This document shows, one piece after another, positions 17,730 through 30,409 of a stretch of DNA of 64,000 bases; positions within the stretch are counted from its first letter, which is position 1; each line of letters starts with the position of its first letter. A program made the position numbers and the translations under genes. Below the pieces are notes generated by a model. The model had not been told where the DNA came from, ran no database searches, and worked only from the letters and a program-made list of their open reading frames with translations. This DNA is from Afipia sp. (lineage in GTDB: Bacteria > Pseudomonadota > Alphaproteobacteria > Rhizobiales > Xanthobacteraceae): positions 1,081,364 through 1,145,363 of the forward strand of contig JACQDM010000008.1 of NCBI GenBank assembly GCA_016201045.1. Reading direction: 5' to 3'.

Positions 17730-18212
17730 GTGTCAAAGGGCCTCGACGAAATCGATCTGAAAATTCTCGCCGAAATTCAGGCCGACGGACGAATCACCAA
17801 TGTCGAACTGGCAAAGCGCGTCGGCATCTCGCCGCCGCCCTGCCTGCGCCGTGTCCGCACCCTCGAAGACGAAGGTTATATCCAAGGGTATCGCGGGCTG
17901 CTCAATCCGGCGCTGCTCGGCTTCGAGGTTACGGTGTTCGCCTCCGTGCATCTGTCCAGTCAGGCCGACGCGGACCTCAAGGCGTTCGAGGATTTCGTGC
18001 GCAAGGAGCCGCTGGTGCGCGAATGCTGGATGCTGTCTGGCGACGTCGACTTCATCCTGAAATGCGTGGCCCCCGACATGGCGACGTTCCAGAGTTTTGT
18101 CGCGCATCTCACCGCCGCACCTCACGTGCGCAATGTGCGGACATCACTCGTGCTGCACAATTCGAAGTACGAAGCGGCCGTTCCGCTGGAATTGTCGTCA
18201 CCGAAGACCTGA
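17730..18212 (+). CDS. Lrp/AsnC family transcriptional regulator
   Basis: 160 residues with an N-terminal helix-turn-helix (DLKILAEIQADGRITNVELAKRVGIS, split about 8-33) and a C-terminal RAM ligand-binding domain (VTVFASVHL ... ECWMLSGDVDFILKCVAPD). GTG start at 17730 matches the family N-terminus. Lrp-type proteins form octamers and respond to amino acids. It is divergent from trxB. The next gene, a TauE/SafE permease, follows after about 110 bases on the same strand and could be a target, but no operator was identified. Confidence 0.93.
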   Translation: MSKGLDEIDLKILAEIQADGRITNVELAKRVGISPPPCLRRVRTLEDEGYIQGYRGLLNPALLGFEVTVFASVHLSSQADADLKAFEDFVRKEPLVRECWMLSGDVDFILKCVAPDMATFQSFVAHLTAAPHVRNVRTSLVLHNSKYEAAVPLELSSPKT

Positions 18213-18321
18213 CGCCTGACGCATGGCAAGCCAGCAAATCGCGGTCTATCCCTAACATTGAGCATGGCCTAAAAGCTGCGCGCCGGGCGCTTCCTCGCGC
18301 CGAATGCGTGAAGGGAATGCC

Positions 18322-19077
18322 GTGACGATTTTTCAGATCGTGATCTTGGCTATTGGCGGTTTCGGAGCCGGTGCGATCAATGCTGTTGCCGGCGGCGGCA
18401 CGTTCATCTCGTTCGCGGCACTCGTCGCCAGCGGATTGACCTCACTTGAAGCGAACGCGACCAGCGCCGTAGCCCTCACACCGTCCAATCTCGCGAGCGT
18501 CGCCGCCTATCGCGAAGAGGTCCGCACGCATTGGCGCGAAATGATCCCGTTCGCGATCGTCGGCTTGTTCGGCGGCGTCGTCGGTGCGATATTGCTCATT
18601 TGGCTCGGTGACAAGGGTTTCCGGCCGCTGGTGCCGTGGTTGCTGCTGGTGGCGACATTGATCTTCGCGCTCAGTGTGCAAATCCGCAAATTCACCGAGC
18701 CGTGGTCGCAAGGCCAGCACGCCGGCGCGAAAATCGCTGCGTTCGTGCTGATGACGTTCGTCGCAATCTATGGCGGTTTCTTCGGAGCCGGTATCGGCAT
18801 CATGATGCTGGCGGCGCTGTCGATCCTCGAAGGCGGCAACTATCACAAAGCGAACTCGATGAAGATTCTCGTCGCGTTCCTTATTCAGGTTGTCTCATCC
18901 GCAATTCTGATCGGAGGCGGACTGGTGCATTGGCCCGAAGCGGTCGTCACGATGATCGCGGCCGCCGCCGGCGGTTATCTCGGTGTCGGTTTCGCGCGCC
19001 GCCTGCCGGAAAAAATAATCCGCGCCGTGGTGGTGGCCATCGGCGCGGCTTTGACGGTGATCTTTTTCGTCAAGTAG
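18322..19077 (+). CDS. TauE/SafE family sulfite/anion exporter-like membrane protein
   Basis: Polytopic inner-membrane protein of 251 residues with about eight hydrophobic segments. It shows the family's internal duplication: GGFGAGAINAVAGGGTFISF near the start and YGGFFGAGIGIMMLAAL near the middle. Such proteins move sulfite, sulfoacetate or similar anions, but the substrate cannot be read here. I chose the GTG at 18322 because AAGGGA lies 5 bases before it; an ATG at 18304 lacks such a site. It converges with the DoxX gene with a 3-base gap. Confidence 0.88.
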   Translation: MTIFQIVILAIGGFGAGAINAVAGGGTFISFAALVASGLTSLEANATSAVALTPSNLASVAAYREEVRTHWREMIPFAIVGLFGGVVGAILLIWLGDKGFRPLVPWLLLVATLIFALSVQIRKFTEPWSQGQHAGAKIAAFVLMTFVAIYGGFFGAGIGIMMLAALSILEGGNYHKANSMKILVAFLIQVVSSAILIGGGLVHWPEAVVTMIAAAAGGYLGVGFARRLPEKIIRAVVVAIGAALTVIFFVK

Positions 19078-19080
19078 CGA

Positions 19081-19488
19081 TCAGGACTTACCGCGCATCG
19101 CGGCATCGACACTCCACGGTCCCGGTCCTGCGGCTGCAAGATAGAGACAAGCGAAGCACAACATGATCGCGGCCGCCCCGCCGTTGAGCGCCGGATAGAG
19201 CACGGGATCAGGGTTCTTCATCATGTGACCCATGAAATACGCCGCCGCCATTTCACCCGACAGGATGAAGGCTGCGAGGCGCGAGAACAGGCCGATCAGC
19301 AGCAGGGCACCGAGAATGAGTTCGAGATATCCGGCGACCTGAATCAGCGGCGGCAGATTGGCGAACATCGGCACCACTGGAAATTTCAGAATCTTCGCGA
19401 CGCCGTAGTGAAACAGCAGCAGGCCGGTGACGATGCGAAGCAGGCTAAGAAGTTGCGGCCGGTAAGCGGCCAAAAATGTATCGCTCAT
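19081..19488 (-). CDS. DoxX family membrane protein
   Basis: 135 residues with four hydrophobic segments and the DoxX signatures RIVTGLLLFHYGVAKIL (about 18-34), GYLELILGALLLIGLFSRLAAFI (about 53-75) and MAAAYFMGHM. DoxX-type proteins are small quinone-linked or redox-associated membrane proteins; the physiological role of this subgroup is not settled. The start ATG is preceded by a purine-rich stretch. It stands alone on its strand. Confidence 0.9.
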   Translation of the reverse strand: MSDTFLAAYRPQLLSLLRIVTGLLLFHYGVAKILKFPVVPMFANLPPLIQVAGYLELILGALLLIGLFSRLAAFILSGEMAAAYFMGHMMKNPDPVLYPALNGGAAAIMLCFACLYLAAAGPGPWSVDAAMRGKS

Positions 19489-19652
19489 TTGATAAACCCC
19501 CCGTTCGATTCCACGTAAAATAATACCGCGCCGCTTGTCTGGACGAAAGCGGCGGGGAGATCGAATACGATTTTGAATTGTCGCTGCGGCGGGAATAATT
19601 CAGCCTTCGCGGCGTTGCGTCAGAATGTCGCTCGCAATTCGCTCTGCGAAAT

Positions 19653-19931
19653 TCAGTTCAAGAGACAGCGAATGGCTTTCGGCTGGCACGCAAAGCCGAT
19701 GTTGTTGCAGATTGGCGCTGCACCATCCGCGCCCCGCGTACATTTGACGCATTCGTCAGTCCATGCGCTGCAATTCGGTTGGCTCTGCTGTACCGGAATT
19801 TCCTTCGGGGCTGATTGCGGCGTTGCCAACGGCCGCGACATTGGAGCAGGAGGAATCGGCAGATCGGCGGCGAATGCGCTGCCGCTCATCACGGTGATCA
19901 AAACTGCTGCAAGAAAATTGATTCGACGCAT
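19653..19931 (-). CDS. Hypothetical secreted Cys-containing protein
   Basis: 92 residues with a clear signal peptide (basic start MRRINF, hydrophobic AAVLITVMSGSAFA, cleavage after AFA at about 21). The mature part is Pro-rich at first (about 25-50), then has five cysteines (about 54, 61, 64, 75 and 82) followed by one near the C-terminus, suggesting disulfides in the periplasm. I do not recognise the family. It lies downstream of greA but beyond the greA terminator, so it has its own promoter or is weakly expressed. Confidence 0.6.
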   Translation of the reverse strand: MRRINFLAAVLITVMSGSAFAADLPIPPAPMSRPLATPQSAPKEIPVQQSQPNCSAWTDECVKCTRGADGAAPICNNIGFACQPKAIRCLLN

Positions 19932-19990
19932 TCTTGGAATCCGTTTGTCCGCTGCTGCAGCTTGCCCGTTGCGCGCTCGGCAATCAACAA

Positions 19991-20018
19991 AAATGGCCGG
20001 ACTCGCATCCGGCCATTT
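19991..20018 (-). terminator. Intrinsic terminator of greA
   Basis: Perfect 11-base stem AAATGGCCGGA / TCCGGCCATTT with a 6-base loop, read on the minus strand and followed by TTGTTG. It lies 21 bases past the greA stop. Confidence 0.85.
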
Positions 20019-20039
20019 GAATTCGTCGATTAAACGAAG

Positions 20040-20513
20040 TTATTTCCAATCGACCTTCGTGACTTCGTAAGCCTTGGCACCGCCCGGTGCGACGACTTCG
20101 ACGGATGCGCCTTTCTTCTTGCCGATAAGCGCGCGCGCGAGCGGCGAGGTGATCGAGATGCGTCCTTTCTTGGCGTCGGCTTCGGATTCGCCGACAATCT
20201 GCCAGACCGCTTTCTTGTCGGTATCTTCATCGATCAGCGTCACGGTTGCGCCGAACTTGATGGTGTCGCCGGACAGTTTCGAGACGTCGATGATCTCGGC
20301 GCGCGCGATCTGGTCTTCCAGTTCGGCGATACGGCCCTCGTTGTGCGACTGCGCTTCCTTCGCGGCATGATATTCCGCGTTCTCCGACAGGTCGCCGTGG
20401 GAGCGCGCTTCCGCAATCGCCTCGACGATGCGCGGGCGCTCAACCGACTGGAGCCTCTTCAATTCCGCTTCCAGCGCGGTGTGCCCCGCTTGGGTCATGG
20501 GTACTTTTTCCAT
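20040..20513 (-). CDS. greA: Transcription elongation factor GreA
   Basis: 157 residues, the normal GreA length. An N-terminal coiled coil ([24 protein letters not shown], split about 10-33, then [17 protein letters not shown] with the acidic tip) enters the RNA polymerase secondary channel and stimulates cleavage of backtracked RNA. The C-terminal FKBP-like domain contains [21 protein letters not shown]. The ATG at 20513 matches the conserved MEKVPMT start; a frame extension upstream is unconserved. Ends at its own terminator. Confidence 0.96.
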   Translation of the reverse strand: MEKVPMTQAGHTALEAELKRLQSVERPRIVEAIAEARSHGDLSENAEYHAAKEAQSHNEGRIAELEDQIARAEIIDVSKLSGDTIKFGATVTLIDEDTDKKAVWQIVGESEADAKKGRISITSPLARALIGKKKGASVEVVAPGGAKAYEVTKVDWK

Positions 20514-20664
20514 CGTGTCTTCGTCCTTCGATTTCGTGCGCCGGTGAATTTCGCGCACGAAACTATTGATGTGTGTCCGGCGAGACGCCGGACGAGAACA
20601 TTATCGAGACTGGCCGGTTCCTTTTGGCCTTCCCGACATTTCAACAGCGGCTTCGCCGCCGTTT

Positions 20665-24129
<3,465 letters not shown>

Positions 24130-24155
24130 CAAATCCCGCGTGCAGAAATTGGGCA

Positions 24156-24183
24156 CAAAAAAAGAACGCGCATTCGCGCGTCC
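24156..24183 (-). terminator. Hairpin with U-run between tRNA-like gene and carB
   Basis: Stem ACGCGC / GCGCGT (24166-24171 and 24176-24181) with a 4-base loop, followed on the minus strand by a run of seven T. It would end the tRNA-like transcript about 145 bases past its CCA, or act as an attenuator 27 bases before carB. Confidence 0.7.
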
Positions 24184-24325
24184 TTTGAAACTCGCCGCTC
24201 GGTCTCCCTCGCGCGCGCCGTGTCTTTAGACCAGATTCCGCAGGCGCGAAAGGCCTTTAAGCCCGCAATTAACCGGCAATTTGAAGGGTTTTTGCGGAGG
24301 TTGCGCTATCGCGCAAAAGGAAAAT

Positions 24326-24401
24326 TGGAGGCCCGGCCTGGATTTGAACCAGGATAAAAAACCTTGCACAGTTTCCGCGTCGACGCTTCCGCCACCGGGC
24401 C
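24326..24401 (-). tRNA. Degenerate tRNA-like gene (tRNA-Cys-like, GCA)
   Basis: 76 bases with an encoded CCA. The acceptor stem GGCCCGG/CCGGGCC and the T-arm CCTGG/CCAGG with TTCAAAT loop are perfect, and U73 is the Cys discriminator. The middle is abnormal: the D-loop AAGCGTCG lacks the GG pair, and the anticodon arm cannot be drawn as 5 pairs plus 7 loop bases. AAAC/GTTT leaves an 8-base loop TGTGCAAG, or a 5-pair stem leaves a 6-base loop. GCA is the best anticodon guess. It may be a tRNA pseudogene or an unusual tRNA; function is unproven. Confidence 0.5.
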
Positions 24402-24471
24402 ATGCGCAAAATTACTGAGACGACGCGACGAGTCCACGTGGAACCCGGTTTAACGTTAATCGCGGTGACGT

Positions 24472-25167
24472 TCATGCCTCGCGCGTGGCGATGAATGTCA
24501 TGCGCGCCGGATTGTGTCCGACATTTTGCGGCGCGCGCGCGGCGGAAAATCCGGCGGCTTTCAGTTTCGCGATCATCTCGCCTTCACCGTAACGCTGCAA
24601 CCCGATGCTCTGACGCAGTTGCCAATAGTCCGACAGCGCCGTCCGCGCGAGGCCCCACAATGCGTCGGCGAGAAAACCGTTCTGTACGGCGAGCTTGAGC
24701 AGCGCGGTTACGTCGGCGGCGGCACCGACTTCGGGGCGCAAGATGTCGCCGACGACAAATTGGCCGCCGGGCTTCACCAGACGCCGCATCAGCGCGAATG
24801 TGGCATCAAGCTCGGCTGGCGTCATGTATTGCGCGACCGAAATCATCACGGTGAGATCGACGGACTCGTCGGGCAGCTGTGTGAGATCGTCGAGCGAACG
24901 CACCGCAATTTTCGGGTTAGACGCAAAGCGGGCAGTGAGACGTCCGCGCACGCCCGGCGCGGGCTCGGCGAGAATGAGCTGTCCGCAAGCCGCCGCAACG
25001 TCCCCGGCCGCCAGCGCTTCTCCGCAGGAATAGTCGAGCACCGTCGCGCCCGGCGAGGGGATAAAGCCAACGATATCGGCAGCGATGACGCGGAAATGGA
25101 CGTCGCGATGCTTCTTGCTGACATAAATCGTATGCGTTGAATCGTAATAGTCGATCCAGTCGTCCAT
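24472..25167 (-). CDS. SAM-dependent class I methyltransferase
   Basis: 231 residues. A Rossmann-type methyltransferase core with motif I as VLDYSCGEALAAGD (about residues 43-56), an acidic residue ending strand 2 (LILAEP), and the post-I region SVDLTVMISVAQYMT leading to LKPGG-like LVKPGGQFVVGD (about 128-139). The SAM site looks intact, although the usual GxGxG is CGEALAAGD. Substrate unknown. N-terminal WIDYYDSTHTIYVSKKHRDVHFRVIAADI resembles lipid- or ubiquinone-type methyltransferases. No operon partner. Confidence 0.85.
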   Translation of the reverse strand: MDDWIDYYDSTHTIYVSKKHRDVHFRVIAADIVGFIPSPGATVLDYSCGEALAAGDVAAACGQLILAEPAPGVRGRLTARFASNPKIAVRSLDDLTQLPDESVDLTVMISVAQYMTPAELDATFALMRRLVKPGGQFVVGDILRPEVGAAADVTALLKLAVQNGFLADALWGLARTALSDYWQLRQSIGLQRYGEGEMIAKLKAAGFSAARAPQNVGHNPARMTFIATREA

Positions 25168-25292
25168 CGTCTCGTCCAGATTGGTTTCGTCGGTAGTTCC
25201 GGAGGTGGAACCGTAGGGCGCAGCATGGCGTTAGATGGTCTGGCGAGCGATGTAAATCGCCTGAATTTCAGTCTCCTAACAGGAACAAAGCC

Positions 25293-25811
25293 GTGAGCAA
25301 ATCCAAAATTTCCCCCGATCTCGATACTCCCACCGACCTGCCGCAGGAGGGTGTCGACAAGATCTCCTCAGCCGTCAATGTGGTCCTCGCCGACAGTTTC
25401 GCCCTTTACCTGAAGACCAAGAATTTTCACTGGCATGTCAGCGGTCGCCATTTCCGCGACTACCATCTGTTGCTCGACGAGCAGGCTGAGCAGATTTTCG
25501 CGACTACCGACGACCTCGCCGAGCGCATCCGCAAGATCGGCGGCGCCACAATCCGCTCGATCGGGCAGATTGCGAAGCTGCAGACCATCGAAGACAATGA
25601 CGAGAAGTTCGTGCCGCCGCGCGAGATGTTGCGCGAACTGATGAACGACAACAAGAAGCTCGTCGCCAACATGCGCAAGGCACACGAGATCGCGGGCAAA
25701 TACGACGACTCGGCGACGACGAGCGTGCTGGAGGTTTTCATCGACCAGGCAGAGCGCCGGACGTGGTTTTTGTTCGAGGCCTCCCGTCAGGAACGCGGCA
25801 ACGAAGCCTGA
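25293..25811 (+). CDS. dps: Dps-like DNA-protecting ferritin
   Basis: 172 residues of the Dps/ferritin-like family, which forms a dodecamer that oxidises Fe(II) with peroxide and shields DNA. The ferroxidase ligands are visible in KNFHWHVSG (about 43-51) and YHLLLDEQAEQIF (about 57-69), with the helix ERIRKIGG after. GTG start with AGGA 8 bases upstream. An N-terminal extension of about 20 residues and the C-terminal helix follow the family pattern. Its own strong terminator follows directly, so it is a single-gene unit. Confidence 0.92.
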   Translation: MSKSKISPDLDTPTDLPQEGVDKISSAVNVVLADSFALYLKTKNFHWHVSGRHFRDYHLLLDEQAEQIFATTDDLAERIRKIGGATIRSIGQIAKLQTIEDNDEKFVPPREMLRELMNDNKKLVANMRKAHEIAGKYDDSATTSVLEVFIDQAERRTWFLFEASRQERGNEA

Positions 25812-25833
25812 CCCGGTTGCCAGGATGGAGAAG

Positions 25834-25859
25834 AAACGCCCGCCTCGCGCGGGCGTTTT
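25834..25859 (+). terminator. Intrinsic terminator of dps
   Basis: Stem ACGCCCGC / GCGGGCGT (25836-25843 and 25849-25856) with loop CTCGC, extended by A/T pairs and followed by TTTT. It lies inside the frame of the next gene if that began at 25825, which argues for a later start there. Confidence 0.85.
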
Positions 25860-25923
25860 CGCTGGTTTGGTGACAGCGTCCCAATCGCGTAAGCTGCTCT
25901 CGATCAAAGGCGAGGGCAAAATC

Positions 25924-27477
25924 TTGGTCACGTTCGAGTGGATCATCGGGCTGCTGCTCGGGGCGATGCTGTTGTCGGCGCTCGCGCGCAAGCTCAACAT
26001 TCCCTATCCGACATTTCTGGCCGTCGGCGGCATCGGCATTGCATTCCTGCCCAATGCTCCTGTGTGGACGCTGGAGCCCGATCTCGCGCTGGCGCTGTTC
26101 GTCGCGCCCGTTCTGCTGGATGCCGCGTTCGACACGTCGATGCGCGACCTGCGCGACAATTGGCTTCCGGTCTCGACACTCGTGCTCGGTGCGGTCGCTG
26201 CGACAACGGCGGTGGTGGCCTATGTCGCGCATGCGATGGTGCCCGCAATGCCGTGGGCAGCTGCGATTGCGCTCGGGGCCATCGTCGCGCCGCCGGATGC
26301 AGCAGCGGCAACCGCGATTCTGCGCAGCGTGCGGATGCCTTACCGGATCGTCAAAATTCTCGAAGGCGAAAGCCTGCTCAACGATGCCAGCGCGCTTCTG
26401 ATCTATCGCGTGGCCGTCGGCGCCGCACTGGCATCTTCACTAGGCGTCGGCAGGGTCGCGCCCGAACTGATCGTTGCCTTGGTCGGAAGCGTCGCAGCCG
26501 GATTTCTTCTCGCGCATGGATCGATGCAGATCAGCTCGCGCATCAAGGACGTTCCGACCGCCATCATCATGCAGTTTGCCGGAACCTTCACGGTCTGGAT
26601 CGTTGCCGAGCGGCTTGGCCTCTCGGCCATTCTCACCATCGTCGTTTACGCTGTGACACTCGCGCGAAACGTTCCGGCCTATACGCCGGCGCGCATGCGG
26701 GTGCCGTCCTATGCGGTGTGGGAAACAATGGTGTTCGTGCTCAACGTCATGGCGTTCGTCATGATCGGGATGCAGCTGCGGCCGATCTGGTCGGGTCTCA
26801 GCGAAAGCGTGCGCATGCACTATTGCCTGGTTGCAGCGGCAGTGCTGACGACCGTGATCGTCACGCGCATCGTGTGGGTCATGAGTTACAACACGATTCT
26901 GCGCGCGACGATTTCGCATTATGGCTTCAATCCCCGCCGTCCCATGATGGGACGCCCGACAGTGAAGGGTGGCATTCTGATTTCATGGTGCGGCATGCGC
27001 GGCATCGTGACACTCGCAGCCGCCTTCGCGTTGCCGGAGGGGTTCCCGTTCCGCGATCTGATTCTGTTGACGGCATTTTCGGTCGTGTTCGGCTCGCTCG
27101 TCATTCAGGGTTTGACGCTGCGTCCGCTGGTAATGGCGCTCAGGCTCGACGAACCAGATCCGGTCATGCACGAAGTCGGCGTGGCGCGAACGGCGGCCTA
27201 TCGCGCGGCATTGACCGAGATCGACGGCGATACGTCGAAAGCAGCGAAGCTGCTGCGCTACGAATACGAAGTGCTGCTGCAAAGCGCAGGCGACGGCACG
27301 CAGGGCGAAACCAGAGGCGAGTTTGCCGCCGATCCGCTGCGCCGCCGCGCGATTGCCGTTGCCCGGCGCGTGACGTTCGAAATGCGCCGGTCCGGCGAGA
27401 TCGGCGACGACGCCTATCATCGGATCGAGGAAGAACTTGATTTTGCCGAACTGAGCGCGAGCGGGCCGGCGGAATGA
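25924..27477 (+). CDS. CPA1-type Na+/H+ antiporter
   Basis: Inner-membrane cation/proton exchanger of about 517 residues with some twelve hydrophobic segments. The core motifs are GAIVAPPDAAAATAIL and the CPA1 signature EGESLLNDASALLIYR carrying the exchange Asp, and SWCGMRGIVTLAAAFALP later. A soluble C-terminal region of about 100 residues follows. I prefer the TTG at 25924, with GAGGG before it, over the ATG at 25825 because the dps terminator lies in between; the start is uncertain. The stop abuts the convergent carA stop with no spare base. Confidence 0.88.
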   Translation: MVTFEWIIGLLLGAMLLSALARKLNIPYPTFLAVGGIGIAFLPNAPVWTLEPDLALALFVAPVLLDAAFDTSMRDLRDNWLPVSTLVLGAVAATTAVVAYVAHAMVPAMPWAAAIALGAIVAPPDAAAATAILRSVRMPYRIVKILEGESLLNDASALLIYRVAVGAALASSLGVGRVAPELIVALVGSVAAGFLLAHGSMQISSRIKDVPTAIIMQFAGTFTVWIVAERLGLSAILTIVVYAVTLARNVPAYTPARMRVPSYAVWETMVFVLNVMAFVMIGMQLRPIWSGLSESVRMHYCLVAAAVLTTVIVTRIVWVMSYNTILRATISHYGFNPRRPMMGRPTVKGGILISWCGMRGIVTLAAAFALPEGFPFRDLILLTAFSVVFGSLVIQGLTLRPLVMALRLDEPDPVMHEVGVARTAAYRAALTEIDGDTSKAAKLLRYEYEVLLQSAGDGTQGETRGEFAADPLRRRAIAVARRVTFEMRRSGEIGDDAYHRIEEELDFAELSASGPAE

Positions 27478-28668
27478 TCAGGCCCGCTTCTTCGCGCGCA
27501 TCAGTTCCGCGAAGCGCGTGAACAGATAATGCGAGTCGCGGGGGCCGGGCGAAGCCTCCGGATGGTACTGCACCGAAAACACCGGCTTGTCTTTCAGCGC
27601 AATGCCGCAGTTGGAATCGTCGAACAGCGAGACGTGAGTCTGCTCGACATTCTTCGGCAGGGTTTTCTTGTCGATGGCGAAGCCGTGGTTCATCGATGTG
27701 ATCTCGACCTTGCCGGTGGTCATGTCCTTCACCGGATGGTTCGCACCGTGATGGCCCTGATGCATCTTCGTCGTCTTGCCGCCGACTGCGATGCCGAGCA
27801 TCTGGTGGCCGAGACAGATTCCAAAAGTCGGCGTGCCGCTCTCGATCACCTTCTTGATAACGGGCACGGCGTACTTCCCCGTCTCCGCCGGATCGCCGGG
27901 ACCATTCGACAAAAACACGCCGTCCGGCTTCATCGCGAGAATATCTTCGGCTGAAGTTTTCGCGGTGACGACCGTCACCTTGCAGCCTTCACCCGCAAGC
28001 AGACGTAGAATGTTGCGCTTGATGCCGTAGTCGATGGCGACGACGTTGAACTCCGGTTTATCGAGTTTGCCGAAACCCTCGCCCCACTGCCACGGCGTCT
28101 GGTCCCAGTCGAAACGCTGCGCGCTCGTGACCATCGGCACGAGGTCCATGCCTTCGAGGCCGGGCCACTCGCGCGCCTCTTCCTTGAGAGCGTGAAGATC
28201 GAATTTCCCGTCCCTGTTGTGCGCGATCACGGCGTTCGGCATGCCCTTGCTGCGGATCAGCGCCGTCAACGCGCGCGTGTCGATCCCCGACAGGCCGATG
28301 ATGCCGCGCGCTTTCAGCCACGCATCGAGATGTTTCGCGGAACGATAGTTCGACGGATCGGTAATCGCTGCGCGCAGGATCACCCCGCGAGCGCCCGGCG
28401 TTGCCGCCATGTTCACCGTCTCGATGTCTTCGTCGTTGGTGCCGACATTGCCGATGTGCGGAAACGTGAAGGTGATGAGCTGACCGGCATAGGACGGATC
28501 GGTGAGAATTTCCTCGTAGCCCGTCATCGCGGTGTTGAAGCAGACTTCGCCGACGGCGGAGCCTTCCGCGCCGAGGCCGAAGCCTTCAAGCACGGTGCCA
28601 TCGGCAAGCACGAGCAGCGCGGTCGGTTTATGGTCCGGCCAGGCTGAGGAATTGTCGTTTGATGTCAT
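27478..28668 (-). CDS. carA: Carbamoyl-phosphate synthase small subunit
   Basis: 396 residues: an N-terminal CarA-specific domain ([20 protein letters not shown], then [21 protein letters not shown]) and a class I glutamine amidotransferase domain with nucleophile Cys285 in [11 protein letters not shown] and the catalytic His/Glu in YHPEASPGP. It hydrolyses glutamine and sends ammonia to CarB through the internal tunnel. It is on the carB strand but separated by the antiporter and dps genes on the opposite strand plus a methyltransferase and the tRNA-like gene. Confidence 0.97.
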   Translation of the reverse strand: MTSNDNSSAWPDHKPTALLVLADGTVLEGFGLGAEGSAVGEVCFNTAMTGYEEILTDPSYAGQLITFTFPHIGNVGTNDEDIETVNMAATPGARGVILRAAITDPSNYRSAKHLDAWLKARGIIGLSGIDTRALTALIRSKGMPNAVIAHNRDGKFDLHALKEEAREWPGLEGMDLVPMVTSAQRFDWDQTPWQWGEGFGKLDKPEFNVVAIDYGIKRNILRLLAGEGCKVTVVTAKTSAEDILAMKPDGVFLSNGPGDPAETGKYAVPVIKKVIESGTPTFGICLGHQMLGIAVGGKTTKMHQGHHGANHPVKDMTTGKVEITSMNHGFAIDKKTLPKNVEQTHVSLFDDSNCGIALKDKPVFSVQYHPEASPGPRDSHYLFTRFAELMRAKKRA

Positions 28669-28816
28669 AAGCGCATCACATAACCCCTGTGCCGCGGCGC
28701 GTCAAAGGCGTAAGGGGCCGATTCACATGCGTTTGCGTATATTTGACAGGTGTTCCACGCTGCCTAATCTTCCTCGCAGCGGCCTCTGAAGAGCTGCGGC
28801 AGGGTAGGGAGCTTTC

Positions 28817-30409
28817 ATGAGTTCGATCCACGGCGTTCCGGACACGCGCGACCTTCATTCGGGCGGAACGATCGGCAGCCTGATCCTCAACGCCATCGCG
28901 CGGTTCGGCGACAGCCCCGCACTCGCGGACGGCAAGGTGCGCTGGAGTTACCGCGAATTCGGCAACGCCGTCGCGCGGTTCATCACGTTGTATCGCTCGA
29001 TCGGCCTCAGGAAAGGCGGCGCGCTCTCCATCCTGTCGAGCAATCGCGCGGAATCCTGGGCCGCGATCTGCGCGGCGCTGGTGATGGGCGTACGCTACAC
29101 GCCGCTGCATCCGATGGCAGCCGAAGACGACCATGCTTTCATCATCGAAGACGCCGAGATCGATGCTCTGATCGTGGAAGGCGCGAAGTTCGCGCCGCGC
29201 GGAACTGCTATCAAATCGCGCGTGAAAGGTTTGAAGCACCTCTTGTCGTTCGGACCGATGGACGGCGCGCGAGATATTCTTCCCGAACTGGAGACAGCCG
29301 CGCCTGCAATTCTGACCGACGAGAGCGACGCGCGCGGCATCGCGTTTCTCGCCTATACCGGCGGCACGACAGGGCGCTCCAAGGGCGTGATGCTGTCGCA
29401 TCGCTCATTGGTGACGATGTCGCTGATCCTGTTTTCCGATTGGGACTGGCCGCAGGACATCCGCTTCCTCGCCGCGACGCCGATCAGTCATGCAGCGGGC
29501 GTGACGCTGTTTCCGGTGATGATGCGCGGCGGGTTAATGCGCCTCGTGCAGGGTTTCGAGCCGGAAGTTTATGCAGGCGTCGTGGCCGCGGAGAAAATCA
29601 ATTCGACTTTCCTCGTGCCGACGCTGATCTACGCGCTGATCGACAATGCCGATTTGCGCAAGCGCCATGATCTGTCGTCACTGGAGATGATCGTCTACGG
29701 CGCGGCGCCGATGTCACCGGATCGGTTGCTCGAAGGCATGAAAATCTTCGGTAAAGTTTTCGTGCAGCTTTACGGTCAGACCGAAGCACCGCAATGCATC
29801 ACGTCGATGCGCAAGATCGACCACGACGAGACCAAGCCGCATCGCCTCGGCTCGTGCGGACGCCCGTCGCAATTCGTCGATGTCAAACTGTTCGACGCGA
29901 ACATGAAAGAAGCCGGCGTCAACGAGCCGGGCGAAATCTGCGTGCGCGGCCCATTGGTGATGGACGGTTACTGGAAGCGTCCCGACGCCAACGCCGAGAC
30001 GCTGAAAGGCGGCTGGCTGCACACCGGCGATGTCGCGATCAAGGATGAAGAAGGTTATTTCTACATCGTCGATCGCACCAAGGACATGATTATCTCCGGC
30101 GGGTTCAACATCTATCCGCGCGAGGTCGAAGACGCATTGATGTCGCATCACGCGGTTGCGTCGGCCTGCGTCATCGGAATTCCAGACGATAAATGGGGCG
30201 AGGCAGTGAAGGCGTTCGTGGTGCTGAAAGCCGGCGCGAACAATTCCGCCGCTGAACTGCAGGCGCATGTGAAGGACAAGCGCGGCGCGCCGTGGTCGCC
30301 CAAAAGCATCGATTTCGTCAACTCAATTCCCGTGACGGGTCTAGGCAAGCTGGACCGCAAGGCATTACGTGCGCCCTATTGGGAAGGGCGCAAGCGCGGC
30401 GTCGCCTGA
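28817..30409 (+). CDS. Acyl-CoA synthetase (AMP-dependent ligase)
   Basis: 530 residues of the adenylate-forming family that activates carboxylic acids, usually fatty or aromatic acids, as acyl-CoA. The P-loop-like motif is YTGGTTGRSKGVM (about 175-187), followed by the YGQTEAP motif, the TGDVAIKDEEGYFYIVDRTKDMIISGG block, and the C-terminal lysine in TGLGKLDRKALR. AGGGAG lies 7 bases before the ATG. Substrate is not readable. The MaoC hydratases nearby suggest acyl-CoA oxidation, but the DUF4282 gene in between is on the other strand. Confidence 0.92.
   Translation: MSSIHGVPDTRDLHSGGTIGSLILNAIARFGDSPALADGKVRWSYREFGNAVARFITLYRSIGLRKGGALSILSSNRAESWAAICAALVMGVRYTPLHPMAAEDDHAFIIEDAEIDALIVEGAKFAPRGTAIKSRVKGLKHLLSFGPMDGARDILPELETAAPAILTDESDARGIAFLAYTGGTTGRSKGVMLSHRSLVTMSLILFSDWDWPQDIRFLAATPISHAAGVTLFPVMMRGGLMRLVQGFEPEVYAGVVAAEKINSTFLVPTLIYALIDNADLRKRHDLSSLEMIVYGAAPMSPDRLLEGMKIFGKVFVQLYGQTEAPQCITSMRKIDHDETKPHRLGSCGRPSQFVDVKLFDANMKEAGVNEPGEICVRGPLVMDGYWKRPDANAETLKGGWLHTGDVAIKDEEGYFYIVDRTKDMIISGGFNIYPREVEDALMSHHAVASACVIGIPDDKWGEAVKAFVVLKAGANNSAAELQAHVKDKRGAPWSPKSIDFVNSIPVTGLGKLDRKALRAPYWEGRKRGVA

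Noticed and set aside
24301..24316. TTGCGC / GCGCAA palindrome just past the tRNA-like gene as its terminator
   Set aside because: No T-run follows on the minus strand. The hairpin at 24156-24183 is the better candidate.
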